From Streptomyces sp. NBC_01264 (lineage in GTDB: Bacteria; Actinomycetota; Actinomycetes; Streptomycetales; Streptomycetaceae), in the NCBI RefSeq assembly GCF_026340675.1, contig NZ_JAPEOX010000001.1, positions 2,542,001 to 2,606,000 on the forward strand: a stretch of DNA of 64,000 nt, given 5' to 3'. Under the pieces are notes generated by a model. The model saw only the letters and a program-made list of their open reading frames with translations. It searched no databases and was not told where the DNA came from. A program made the position numbers and the translations under genes. Shown here in pieces: positions 26,951-34,818 of the stretch (positions are counted from its first letter, which is position 1; the number at the start of each line of letters is the position of its first letter).

Positions 26951-27388
26951 TCAGAGGCCCTGCTGCTTGATGATGTCCTCCAGCGAGCCGCTCGGCACCG
27001 CGCCCTCGGGGGTCAGCTTGTCCACGGCCTGCGGGAGCGACTGCGCGATCTGGTCGGCGGCCACCTGGGGGGTGACGCCCGCCTGCTCGGCGACCTTGGC
27101 CAGGGTGTCGTCCGGCAGGGCCTTGGCGATCTCCGCGCCGCTGACCGGCTGGTTCTCGCCGGTGCCGACCCAGGACTGCGCCTGGTCGGTCAGACCGGAC
27201 TTGGTCAGCATGTCCAGCAGCCCGCCGAGCGGGTTGTTCCCGGCGCCTCCGGCCGCCTGGGCGCCACCGGCACCGCCGCCGCCCATGAGGGCGCCGAGGA
27301 GGGAGCCGAGGATGTTGCCGCCGCCGCCCTGCCCGCCGGCGCCGCCGAGGAGACCGCCGAGGAGGGAGCCGAGGTCATTGCCCGCCAT
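26951..27388 (-). CDS. YidB family (DUF937) protein
   Basis: The 145-residue protein has a Gly/Leu-rich N-terminal half (SLLGGLLGG, ILGSLLGALMGGG) and a C-terminal YidB-like helical region: SWVGTGENQPVSGAEIAKALPDDTLAKVAEQAGVT, then LPQAVDKLTPEGAVP. That is the DUF937 signature. Function is unknown; the hydrophobic glycine-rich half suggests membrane association or self-assembly. The ATG start is within the frame open to 27574; the longer form overlaps the divergent DUF952 gene. The terminator at 26806-26851 follows. Confidence 0.88.
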   Translation of the reverse strand: MAGNDLGSLLGGLLGGAGGQGGGGNILGSLLGALMGGGGAGGAQAAGGAGNNPLGGLLDMLTKSGLTDQAQSWVGTGENQPVSGAEIAKALPDDTLAKVAEQAGVTPQVAADQIAQSLPQAVDKLTPEGAVPSGSLEDIIKQQGL

Positions 27389-27525
27389 GGTGATGCCTTT
27401 CGAAGAGGGACCGGGCGCGCGGAAAACGGCGTACCCGGCTTTCGAGATACGGACAATGTCGCCCAATCCGGGCGCATCTGCCACTTGGCGCAGAGCCGCG
27501 CACCGACTGAGGTAGAACGATCGGC

Positions 27526-27867
27526 ATGATCTTCCACCTCGTACCGCTCGCCGACTGGACCGCCGATCCGGCACTCCCGTACGCCCCGGCCTCCCTCGAA
27601 TCCGAGGGTTTCGTGCACTGTTCGGCGGATCCGGAGACGGTGCTCGCGATCGCCGCCGCGCACTACGCGGGCGTGCGCGGGACCCTGCTCGCCGTGGAAC
27701 TCGACGAGCGCGCCCTCACCTCCGAGGTCCGCCGGGAGGGTGAAGCGGGCCTGCGCTACCCGCACGTCCACGGACCGTTGAACCGGGACTCCGTGGTGCG
27801 CGTGTGGGAGGTGGTACGCGCCCCCGGTGCGCCCGCGGAACTCGTTCCGTGGCCGTCGGAGGGCTGA
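27526..27867 (+). CDS. DUF952 domain-containing protein
   Basis: The 113-residue protein covers a full DUF952 domain: MIFHLVPLADW, SLESEGFVHCSADPE and RYPHVHGPLNRDSVV. The conserved His and Cys residues of FVHCS and YPHVHGPL suggest an active or ligand site. Members resemble glutathione S-transferase-like or ADP-ribose-binding folds in some annotations, but no reaction is established. It is divergent from yidB, with a 137-base promoter gap. Confidence 0.88.
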   Translation: MIFHLVPLADWTADPALPYAPASLESEGFVHCSADPETVLAIAAAHYAGVRGTLLAVELDERALTSEVRREGEAGLRYPHVHGPLNRDSVVRVWEVVRAPGAPAELVPWPSEG

Positions 27868-27950
27868 GTCAAGGCGTGGCGGGGTGTCCCTGAGGCCCGT
27901 CACGCGCCAGGATGCCTCTCGCCACCCCGGCGATCACCCGAGGAGAAGAC

Positions 27951-28421
27951 ATGAGCGACCCCACCCGCGCCGCCCGGCGCACGGTACTGGCGGCCGGCGC
28001 GAGCGTCCTGGCAGGCGGCGTGCTGACCGCGTGCGGCGAAACCGACGGGACCAAGCCCGCGTCCGAGGGCGGCAGCGCCCCCACCACGCAGAACTCCGCG
28101 TCCGCCTCGTCCTCGGCTCCCGCCGGTGACGCCAATGCCCTGATCAAGTCCTTGGAGGTGCCGGTCGGCGGCGGCACGGTCCTCAAGGCCGAGAAGCTGG
28201 TCGTCACCCAGCCGACGGCGGGCGACTTCCGCTGCTTCACGGCGGTCTGCCCCCACCAGGGCTGCCTCGTCAGCAAGGTGGAGGCCGGCACCATCGACTG
28301 CCCGTGCCACGGCAGCAAGTTCAATGCCACGGACGGCTCGGTCATCAAGGGACCGGCCACCAAGCCGCTGGAGGAGAAGAAGATCACCGTTTCCCCGGCG
28401 GGCGGAATCTCGCTCGCCTAG
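27951..28421 (+). CDS. Rieske [2Fe-2S] lipoprotein with Tat signal
   Basis: This is a 156-residue exported iron-sulfur protein. Residues 1-28 form a twin-arginine-type lipoprotein signal ([10 protein letters not shown] and lipobox LTAC, Cys28). A Ser/Ala/Thr linker leads to a Rieske domain with cluster ligands Cys100, His102, Cys117 and His120, and disulfide cysteines 105 and 119 (CPHQGC and CPCHGS). It should sit on the outer membrane face and pass electrons; the partner is not evident. ATG 27951 has AGGAGAAG upstream. Confidence 0.93.
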   Translation: MSDPTRAARRTVLAAGASVLAGGVLTACGETDGTKPASEGGSAPTTQNSASASSSAPAGDANALIKSLEVPVGGGTVLKAEKLVVTQPTAGDFRCFTAVCPHQGCLVSKVEAGTIDCPCHGSKFNATDGSVIKGPATKPLEEKKITVSPAGGISLA

Positions 28422-28449
28422 CCGGATCGGGCACGCCTAGTCTCGCGGG

Positions 28450-29187
28450 ATGAACGACAGCGGGACACCCGACGAGCCGACGCCCGAGCCGCTCGAACTC
28501 ATCCTGGTCAGGGAACACACGGTCTATTCGTGCGTGATGGGTTCGAGGGCGTTCGGCCTGGCGACGGAGGCGAGCGACACCGACCGGCGCGGTGTCTACC
28601 TCGCCCCGACGCCGCTGTTCTGGCGCTTCGAGAAGCCGCCGACGCACGTCGAGGGGCCCCGGGACGAGCAGTTCTCGTGGGAGCTGGAGCGCTTCTGCGA
28701 GCTCGCGCTGCGCGCCAACCCGAACATCCTGGAGGTCCTCCACTCCCCGCTCGTGGAGGACCTCACCCCGGTCGGCGAGGAACTCCTCTCGCTCCGGGAG
28801 GCGTTCCTCTCCCGCCGGGCCCACGTCACCTTCAGCCGGTACGCCGTCTCCCAGCGCGGCAAACTCCTCGGCGACCTCCGCAACCACGGCGCCCCGCGCT
28901 GGAAGCACGCCATGCACCTGCTGCGCCTGCTCCTGTCCTGCCGCGACCTGCTGCGCACGGGCGACCTGGTCATCGACGCGACCCCCTACCGCGACCGCCT
29001 CCTCGCGGTCCGCCGCGGGGAGCTCACCTGGGAGGAGACCGACGCGTGGATGGCCCTCCTCCAGGAGGAGACCGAAGCCGCCCTCGCCACGACTCCCCTC
29101 CCCGAATCCCCGGACCTCCCCCGGGTGGAGGCCTTCCTCCTCCGCACCCGCCGGACGTCCGCGACGGCAACGAGGACCGGGACCTAG
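28450..29187 (+). CDS. rlaP: RlaP-type nucleotidyltransferase (DNA polymerase beta superfamily)
   Basis: The 245-residue protein carries the nucleotidyltransferase signature GSRAFGLATEASDTD at 31-45, where Gly-Ser and the aspartates 43 and 45 hold metal and NTP. VAYRR-like features are absent, but KLLGDLRNHGAPRWKHAMHLLRLLLSCRDLL matches the RlaP family, which was named for association with RNA ligase-type RNA repair operons. No RNA ligase is nearby; instead the gene faces an NAD/ADP-ribose operon, and its stop overlaps that of the small gene at 29184. The substrate is unknown. The C-terminal tail is Thr/Arg-rich. Confidence 0.85.
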   Translation: MNDSGTPDEPTPEPLELILVREHTVYSCVMGSRAFGLATEASDTDRRGVYLAPTPLFWRFEKPPTHVEGPRDEQFSWELERFCELALRANPNILEVLHSPLVEDLTPVGEELLSLREAFLSRRAHVTFSRYAVSQRGKLLGDLRNHGAPRWKHAMHLLRLLLSCRDLLRTGDLVIDATPYRDRLLAVRRGELTWEETDAWMALLQEETEAALATTPLPESPDLPRVEAFLLRTRRTSATATRTGT

Positions 29188-29516
29188 CGCACCCGCCGCC
29201 GTACGACGAACTCGTCGAGCGCGTCGAAGGCGTCCACGTGCTCCGGCAGCCGCGAAGCGGCCTGCGCCGCCTCCAGGACCCCGTGCAGGGCCTCGACGTC
29301 CCGTTCCACCCGCCCGCCGTCGATGCCCGCGGCCGCCCCGTGCTCGGCCCCGTGCTCGGCCTCGATCAGCCCGGCCAGACAGGCCGGGGCCTGCGGCACC
29401 AGCTCCTCGTGCGCCGGCGTCGTGTGCACCACCAGGGGCGACAGCAGCTGCTCCAGGACGGGATCCGGCTGCTCGGCGACGACGTCGGCCAGGTCGGTCT
29501 CCATCGCGTTCAGCAC
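29184..29516 (-). CDS. Small acidic protein at the end of the NAD operon
   Basis: The 110-residue product has no domain I know. It is acidic and likely helical (ADVVAEQPDPVLEQLLSPLVVH, EALHGVLEAAQAASRLPEHVDAF). Nearly all third codon positions are G or C, which supports a real gene. GTG 29516 begins three bases after the ADP-ribosylglycohydrolase stop, so coupling is likely; ATG 29504 is possible. Its stop overlaps the rlaP stop on the other strand by four bases. Confidence 0.7.
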   Translation of the reverse strand: MLNAMETDLADVVAEQPDPVLEQLLSPLVVHTTPAHEELVPQAPACLAGLIEAEHGAEHGAAAGIDGGRVERDVEALHGVLEAAQAASRLPEHVDAFDALDEFVVRRRVR

Positions 29517-29519
29517 GGC

Positions 29520-30593
29520 TCACGCGTCCCAGAGGGCGCCGAAGGCGAGGAGCTCGTCGCGGTACTCGATGCGGCCCTCCCAGTCCCGGGGCCAGACGTC
29601 CGCGCCGAGGTGGGCGCCGGCGAAGGCGCCGGCCAGGCAGGCGATGGAGTCGGAGTCGCCCGAGGTACAGGCCGCGCGGCGCAGGGCCAGGAGGGGTTCC
29701 TCCGGGAAGAGCAGGAAGCACTGGAGGGCCGTGGCCAGGGCCTCCTCGGCGATCCAGCCCTCGCCCGTCGTCAGGCAGGGGTCCGTTTCCGGGGACGGGG
29801 TGCGCAGGGCCGCCGCGAGGCGGTCCAGGACCTCCAGGCACTCGTCCCAGCCGCGCGCCATGAAGGCCTCGGCCGAGGCGTCGGACGGCGTCCGCGTCCA
29901 GAGGTCGCCGAGCCAGCGCTCGTGGTAGCGGGTGCGGTTCTCCAGGGCGTACGAGCGCAGCTGCCCGACCAGGCCGGTCACCTCGGTACCCTGCGCCAGC
30001 AGGAACACCGCCCGCGCCGTGAGGTCGGAGGCGGCCAGGGCCGTCGGGTGGCCGTGGGTCAGGGCCGACTGGAGCTGGGCCGCGCCGGCCCGCTCCTCCT
30101 CCGTCCAGCCCGGCACCAGCCCGACCGGAGCCACCCGCATGTTCGCCCCGCAGCCCTTGGAGCCGAGCTGGCTGGCGTCGCGCCAGTCCCGCTCAGGGTG
30201 GTTCAGGAGGCTGCAGGCCTTCAGGCAGGTGTTGCCCGGGGCCCGGTTGTTCTCCGGGGAGTGGTACCAGTCGACGAACTCCTCCCGGACCGGGCGGGCG
30301 AGCCGCAGCGGGCCCACCCGGCCCCGCTCCGCGGCGGTCCGTATGCCGCGGGCGAGGGCCAGGGTCATCTGGGTGTCGTCCGTGACGATCGCCGGCCGGG
30401 GCAGGTCCATCTGCCGCCAGGGGCCGGTCTTCGCCAGGATCCGGGGCACGTCGTTGAACTCCGTCGGGAAGCCCAGGGCGTCTCCCAGGGCCAGCCCGAT
30501 CAGGGAGCCCGTGGCGGCCCGCTTCGTCGTGGCCGTGGTCGGCGGTGCCGGCGGTGTCGGCGGGGTCGGCTGTGTCGACGGCGTATTCGTCAT
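29520..30593 (-). CDS. ADP-ribosylglycohydrolase family protein
   Basis: The 357-residue enzyme has the all-alpha DraG/ARH fold. GSLIGLALGDALGFPTEF near residue 29, VTDDTQMTLALARG (metal-binding Thr-Asp-Asp) and the C-terminal SGDSDSIACLAGAFAGAHLG (second metal site) are all intact, so it should be active. Family members remove ADP-ribose from proteins, or cleave ADP-ribosylated small molecules. A Pro/Thr-rich leader of 23 residues precedes the domain. ATG overlaps the nrtR stop (ATGA). Its place in an NAD salvage operon with an ADP-ribose-sensing regulator suggests that released ADP-ribose feeds the control loop. Confidence 0.92.
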   Translation of the reverse strand: MTNTPSTQPTPPTPPAPPTTATTKRAATGSLIGLALGDALGFPTEFNDVPRILAKTGPWRQMDLPRPAIVTDDTQMTLALARGIRTAAERGRVGPLRLARPVREEFVDWYHSPENNRAPGNTCLKACSLLNHPERDWRDASQLGSKGCGANMRVAPVGLVPGWTEEERAGAAQLQSALTHGHPTALAASDLTARAVFLLAQGTEVTGLVGQLRSYALENRTRYHERWLGDLWTRTPSDASAEAFMARGWDECLEVLDRLAAALRTPSPETDPCLTTGEGWIAEEALATALQCFLLFPEEPLLALRRAACTSGDSDSIACLAGAFAGAHLGADVWPRDWEGRIEYRDELLAFGALWDA

Positions 30594-31369
30594 CGCGGGT
30601 GTCCTTCCGAAGGGCGCAGCAGGGGCGGGTGCAGGGTGTTGGCAGGTCCGGGCCGGTAGAGCGCGGCCGGTTTGCCCCGGCCGCCCGTGAGCCGGGCAGC
30701 TCCTGGCACGGCCTCGACGAAGCCGGGCGTGGCCAGGACCTTGCGGCGGAAGTTGGGCCGGTCCAGGGCGGTGTCCCAGATGGTCTCGTAGACGGCCTGG
30801 AGCTCGCCGAGGGTGAACTCGGGCGGGCAGAAGGCGGTGGCCAGGCAGCTGTACTCGAGCTTCGAGCCCACGCGGGAACGGGCGTCCGCGAGGATCTCCG
30901 CATGGTCGAAGGCCAGTCCGAGGGCGGGCTCGCAGGCCTCCGCCACCGGCACCCAGCGGGCCCGGTCCGCGTCTCCGCCGCCCCCGGCCACCGGTTCGGG
31001 CAGATCGGGGACGAGCGCGGTGAAGGCCACCGAGACCACCCGCATGCGGGGGTCCCGGTCCGGTTCGCTGTAGGTGCGCAGCTGGTCCAGGTGCAGGGCG
31101 TCGATCACCTGCGCCGACAGGCCGGTCTCCTCGGCCAGTTCGCGCCGGGCCGCCGTCTCCGCGGACTCCCTCGGCAGCAGGAAGCCGCCGGGGAGCGCCC
31201 AGGCGCCCGCGTACGGTTCCTGCGCGCGCCGGATCAGCAGCACGTGCAGGGCTCCCGCGCGCACGGTGAAGACGGCGAGGTCCACGGTCACCGCGAAGGG
31301 TGCGAAGGCGTGCGGGTCGTACTCCTGCGCGTCGTACTCCTGCGCCCGTCCGGTTCCGGTGTCATTCAT
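30590..31369 (-). CDS. nrtR: NrtR-type Nudix transcriptional regulator of NAD metabolism
   Basis: The 259-residue protein joins an N-terminal Nudix domain (about 25-165) to a C-terminal winged helix (about 170-245). The Nudix box is complete: Gly62, Glu68 and RELAEETGL at 76-84, so ADP-ribose binding, and perhaps hydrolysis, is plausible. The C-terminal part LEYSCLATAFCPPEFTLGELQAVYETIW and RPNFRRKVL matches NrtR regulators, which repress NAD synthesis genes and are released by ADP-ribose. ATG 31369 overlaps the nadR stop. A perfect palindrome before pnuC (33118-33140) is the likely operator, making the operon autoregulated. Confidence 0.9.
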   Translation of the reverse strand: MNDTGTGRAQEYDAQEYDPHAFAPFAVTVDLAVFTVRAGALHVLLIRRAQEPYAGAWALPGGFLLPRESAETAARRELAEETGLSAQVIDALHLDQLRTYSEPDRDPRMRVVSVAFTALVPDLPEPVAGGGGDADRARWVPVAEACEPALGLAFDHAEILADARSRVGSKLEYSCLATAFCPPEFTLGELQAVYETIWDTALDRPNFRRKVLATPGFVEAVPGAARLTGGRGKPAALYRPGPANTLHPPLLRPSEGHPR

Positions 31370-32496
31370 CGGCTCCGCTCCCCCGCCCGCCCGGACACCT
31401 GCTCGGGCACCCGCCCGGCCACCCGCTCCGGGAGCGGATCCGCGAACCGCCAGCCCTCCGCGAGGAGTCCGTCGGCGGCCTCGACCGCCGCCGCCAGCCG
31501 CGCCGCCCGGTCCCCGCGGACCACCAGGAAGCGCTTCCCGGTCCGTTCCAGCTCCTCCAGGAACCGCCCGGTCATCCAGGGCCGGAGCTCTTCCCCGTCG
31601 CGCAGCCCGTCCTCCTCGAAGGGGACGTCCGCGTGGTCGGTGAGCAGGTACAGGTCCCGTTCCGTCCGGGCGGCGATCCGCTCGACCTCCGCGCTGCGCA
31701 CGCCGGTGTACCGCTCGTGCCAGATCCCGGTGGCGAAGGAGTCGGTGTCGCAGAAGAGCACCGGTGATCCCAGCCGGGCCGCCCGCTCCTCGTCCGCGTC
31801 CTGCCGCCGCGCGATCACCGGGAACTCCGCCGGGGCGAAGCTCACGTCGGCCCAGGTCGCCGCCGGGTCGGCGGCGCGCGCCGCCGCGAGCCGCTCCTCG
31901 CTGTACCGCCGGCCGTACTCCGCCACCCAGCCCGTCTTCGCCCACACCCCGCCGCGCCCGCGCCAGTGCTCGGCCAGGGCCCGCGACAGCGTGGTCGTGC
32001 CGGTGGACTCGGCGCCGAGTACGACGATCCGCCGGGTCAGTGCCGCCCGTACGGCGGGCCCCAGGAACTCCCAGTTCCCGACGGGGTCGGCCCGTACGGC
32101 CGTACCGGACACCGGGAACAGGGTGCGGTCCCGGTCCACGCAGACCTCCTCGGCGCCGAACCGCCGTGCGAGTTCGGTCCCGTAGGCCTCGGAGGTGAAG
32201 ACGGCGTCGACCGGGCGGCGCACCGCGCTCCGGAAGATCGCCATGTGCGCCTCCCAGACGGCCGGGTCGTGCAGGTCGACCGGGATGTCGTCGACCGCGC
32301 CGACCACCTCGGCCCCCGGGTGCGCCTCGCGCATCCAGGCGACCCGGTCGGCGAGCGGTACGGACTCCACCGAGGCCGCGCAGACCAGTACGGTCAGCCG
32401 CTCGCACTGGTCAAGCGCGGTGCGCACCAGGTGGTGGTGGCCGGCGTGCGGCGGATAGAACTTGCCGAGGACCAGGCCGTGGCCGTGGCGCTTCAC
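31366..32496 (-). CDS. nadR: NadR-like bifunctional NMN adenylyltransferase/ribosylnicotinamide kinase
   Basis: The 376-residue protein has an N-terminal nucleotidyltransferase domain with GKFYPPHAGH at 11-20 (the HxGH-type motif) and a C-terminal P-loop kinase-like domain from about 155. Together they would turn nicotinamide riboside into NMN and then NAD. Oddly, the kinase P-loop reads GAESTGTTTL (161-170), with Thr at the position where NadR proteins normally have the Walker A lysine; kinase activity may be reduced or rely on another residue. GTG 32496 overlaps the pnuC stop (GTGA), so the two are coupled. PnuC supplies the substrate. Confidence 0.9.
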   Translation of the reverse strand: MKRHGHGLVLGKFYPPHAGHHHLVRTALDQCERLTVLVCAASVESVPLADRVAWMREAHPGAEVVGAVDDIPVDLHDPAVWEAHMAIFRSAVRRPVDAVFTSEAYGTELARRFGAEEVCVDRDRTLFPVSGTAVRADPVGNWEFLGPAVRAALTRRIVVLGAESTGTTTLSRALAEHWRGRGGVWAKTGWVAEYGRRYSEERLAAARAADPAATWADVSFAPAEFPVIARRQDADEERAARLGSPVLFCDTDSFATGIWHERYTGVRSAEVERIAARTERDLYLLTDHADVPFEEDGLRDGEELRPWMTGRFLEELERTGKRFLVVRGDRAARLAAAVEAADGLLAEGWRFADPLPERVAGRVPEQVSGRAGERSR

Positions 32497-33101
32497 GCCG
32501 TCACCGCAGTCCCCGCCGTCGCCCCGCGGGCCGGGAGCGCGCGGCGCCAGCCGAGCAGTCCGGCCACGCACAGGGCGAGGAAGCCGACGTAGAGCAGGGA
32601 GGTCAGGTAGAGCCCCTTGTAGGCGTAGAGCGGGATGTACACGAGGTCGGCGGCGATCCACAGCCACCAGGACTCGACGAGCTTGCGGCACTGGCCGTAC
32701 GTGGCCGCGAGCGAGAGCCCGGTCGTGAGGGCGTCCCAGAACGGGACGGTGGAGTCGGTGGCCCGGCTCAGCAGGAGGGTCAGGGCGAGCACCGCCACCG
32801 CCCCCGCCGCGGCCAGCGCGGTCCACTCGGCGGCCGTGGTGCGGCGCACCGGCAGGGCCGTGGTGGTTCCTGGTCCACCCCCGTGGGTCCAGGACCACCA
32901 GCCGTACGCGGCGAGGGCGATGAAGACGATCTGCAGCCCGGCGTCGGCGTAGAGGCCGGACTGGGCGAAGAGCACGATGAAGAAGACGTTGTTCGCGATG
33001 CCGATCGGCCAGTTCGCGATGTGCTGCCGGGCGACCAGCCAGACGCACGCGGCCCCCGTGACGAACCCGAGGATCTCGGTCCAGCTCGTCTGCCATCCCA
33101 T
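32493..33101 (-). CDS. pnuC: PnuC nicotinamide riboside transporter
   Basis: This 202-residue membrane protein has about seven helices. The PnuC pattern is visible in WPIGIANNVFFIVLFAQSGLYADAGLQ and in ESWWLWIAADLVYIPLYAYKGLYLTSLLY. It imports nicotinamide riboside by facilitated diffusion, trapped by the NadR kinase next door. ATG 33101 has GGGGGG just upstream; TTG 33113 is less likely. It is the first gene of the operon, 17 bases from the palindrome. Confidence 0.94.
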   Translation of the reverse strand: MGWQTSWTEILGFVTGAACVWLVARQHIANWPIGIANNVFFIVLFAQSGLYADAGLQIVFIALAAYGWWSWTHGGGPGTTTALPVRRTTAAEWTALAAAGAVAVLALTLLLSRATDSTVPFWDALTTGLSLAATYGQCRKLVESWWLWIAADLVYIPLYAYKGLYLTSLLYVGFLALCVAGLLGWRRALPARGATAGTAVTA

Positions 33102-33117
33102 GGCGCCCCCCAATCTC

Positions 33118-33140
33118 TTTATAGTCAGGTTGACTATAAA
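33118..33140. promoter_or_regulatory. Candidate NrtR operator (perfect palindrome)
   Basis: TTTATAGTCA-N3-TGACTATAAA is a perfect 10+10 inverted repeat, strikingly AT-rich in this genome. It lies 17-39 bases before the pnuC ATG. Each half contains TATAGT or TATAAA, which would also serve as a -10 box, so bound regulator would block RNA polymerase. The match to NrtR is inferred from the operon content and the palindrome style. Confidence 0.75.
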
Positions 33141-33164
33141 CAGGGTCCGGGGCCCCGCACAACC

Positions 33165-33198
33165 AAAAAACCCGCGGCGCCCGAAGGCACCGCGGGTT
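33165..33198 (-). terminator. Intrinsic terminator after rluB
   Basis: A 13-bp stem with one mismatch (33169-33181 with 33186-33198, loop CGAA) is followed on the minus strand by a run of six T, giving a classical Rho-independent terminator, rare in this GC-rich window. It ends the rluB transcript before the pnuC operon promoter. Confidence 0.9.
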
Positions 33199-33234
33199 CT
33201 GGAGGCCCGTACGGGCCGTGCTTCTGGCCGGGGC

Positions 33235-34818
33235 CTAGAGACCGACCTCGCGCATGAGCATGCCGACCTCGGTGTTGGTCAGGCGGCGCAGCCAGCCGGA
33301 CTTCTGGTCGCCGAGCTCGATCGGGCCGAAGGAGGTCCGCACGAGCTTCTCGACGGGGAAGCCGGCCTCGGACAGCATGCGGCGGACGATGTGCTTGCGG
33401 CCCTCGTGGAGGGTCACCTCGACCAGGTAGTTCTTGCCGAGCTGGTCGACGACGCGGAAGTGGTCGGCGCGGGCGTAGCCGTCCTCCAGCTCGATGCCGT
33501 CCTTGAGCCGCTTGCCGATGTCGCGCGGCAGCGGGCCGGTGATCGCGGCGACGTAGGTCTTCTTCACGCCGTACTTCGGGTGCGTGAGGCGGTGGGCCAG
33601 CTCACCGTGGTTGGTGAGCAGGATGATGCCCTCGGTCTCGGTGTCGAGCCGGCCGACGTGGAACAGGCGCGTCTCGCGATTGGTGACGTAGTCACCGAGG
33701 CACTGGCGGCCGTCCGGGTCCTCCATGGTGGAGACGACGCCGGCCGGCTTGTTCAGCGCGAAGAACAGGTACGACTGGGTGGCGACGGTCAGGCCGTCCA
33801 CCTTGATCTCGTCCGAGGGCTTCACGCGCTTGCCCTGCTCCAGGACGATCTCGCCGTTAACCTCGACGCGGGCCTGCTCGATGAGCTCCTCGCACGCACG
33901 GCGCGAGCCCATGCCGGCACGGGCGAGCACCTTCTGTAGACGCTCACCCTCCTCCTCGGCGCCCGGGAAGGTCTTCGGGGTCTTGATCACGGGCTTGTCG
34001 GCGTACCGGTCGCGCACGCGCTCCTCGATCCGCGCCTCCAGCTCGCGCGGCTTGGACTGGCCGCTGCGGGAGCCGGGGCCGATGCGCGGGCCGCCGGCGC
34101 CGCCGATGCCCGGGGTACGGGACGTCTTGGGGCCGCCCTTGGCGCCACCGCGGGCCGCCGCGCCGCGCGCGCCGCCACCACGGTTGCCGTCGGCCGCACC
34201 ACGGGCACCGCCGCCGCCCGCCTTGGCACCGCCGCGGCCGTTGCGCTCGCCCTCGGGGCCCACGTCGTAGCGACGCTCCTCGGGGCGGGGGTTGCGGATG
34301 CGGGGGGCCTGCTCGCGGTCACGGTCGGAGCTGCCGCCCTGGTAGCCGCCGGAAGAGCCGCCACCCTGGTAACCGCCGGAAGAGCCGCCACCCTGGTAGC
34401 CACCGCCGGAGCTGCCGCCACGGGAGCCGCCACCCTGGTAGCCACCGCCGGAGGAGCCGCCGCGGGAGCCGCCGCCGGAGCTGCCACCGCCCTGGTAGCC
34501 GCCACCGGACGAGCCGCCACGGGAGCCGCCACCCTGGTAGCCGCCACCGGAGGAGCCGCCGCGGGAGCCGCCGCCGGAGCTGCCACCGCCCTGGTAGCCG
34601 CCACCGGACGAGCCGCCACGGGAGCCGCCACCCTGGTAGCCACCGCCCGAGGAGCCGCCGCGGGAGCCACCGCCCGAGCCGCTGCCACCGCCGGAGCCGC
34701 CACCGCGGTAGCCACCACCGCCGCTGGAGGAGCCGCCGCGGGGGGAGCCACCACGCCCGCCGCCACCGCCGCCGCTGTTCCTGTTGCCGCCAGAGTTGCC
34801 GTTGCCGCTGCTTCGCAT
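33235..34818 (-). CDS. rluB: rRNA pseudouridine synthase RluB/RsuA family with Gly-rich repeat N-terminus
   Basis: The 527-residue protein ends with a typical RluB: an S4 domain (ERLQKVLARAGMGSRRACEELI, about 287-320) and the synthase domain with catalytic Asp392 in GRLDTETEG. It should modify uridines in 23S rRNA. The first 270 residues are unusual: many copies of SRGGSSGGGYQGGG, then Arg/Gly-rich and basic stretches resembling RGG RNA-binding tails. This part is encoded by a 99-bp tandem repeat (34382-34680). ATG 34818 overlaps the scpB stop. Confidence 0.93.
   Translation of the reverse strand: MRSSGNGNSGGNRNSGGGGGGRGGSPRGGSSSGGGGYRGGGSGGGSGSGGGSRGGSSGGGYQGGGSRGGSSGGGYQGGGSSGGGSRGGSSGGGYQGGGSRGGSSGGGYQGGGSSGGGSRGGSSGGGYQGGGSRGGSSGGGYQGGGSSGGYQGGGSSGGYQGGSSDRDREQAPRIRNPRPEERRYDVGPEGERNGRGGAKAGGGGARGAADGNRGGGARGAAARGGAKGGPKTSRTPGIGGAGGPRIGPGSRSGQSKPRELEARIEERVRDRYADKPVIKTPKTFPGAEEEGERLQKVLARAGMGSRRACEELIEQARVEVNGEIVLEQGKRVKPSDEIKVDGLTVATQSYLFFALNKPAGVVSTMEDPDGRQCLGDYVTNRETRLFHVGRLDTETEGIILLTNHGELAHRLTHPKYGVKKTYVAAITGPLPRDIGKRLKDGIELEDGYARADHFRVVDQLGKNYLVEVTLHEGRKHIVRRMLSEAGFPVEKLVRTSFGPIELGDQKSGWLRRLTNTEVGMLMREVGL
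34382..34680 (-). repeat. 99-bp in-frame tandem repeat in rluB
   Basis: Near-identical units recur with a 99-base period (for example 34481 and 34580), coding 33 residues of the Gly/Ser/Tyr/Gln-rich region. About three units are present, each itself built of 15-30 base subrepeats. Being a multiple of three, copy number can change without breaking the gene. Confidence 0.8.

Noticed and set aside
34382..34680. Regularly spaced repeats that could suggest a CRISPR array
   Set aside because: They are contiguous in-frame units of the rluB coding sequence with no spacers.
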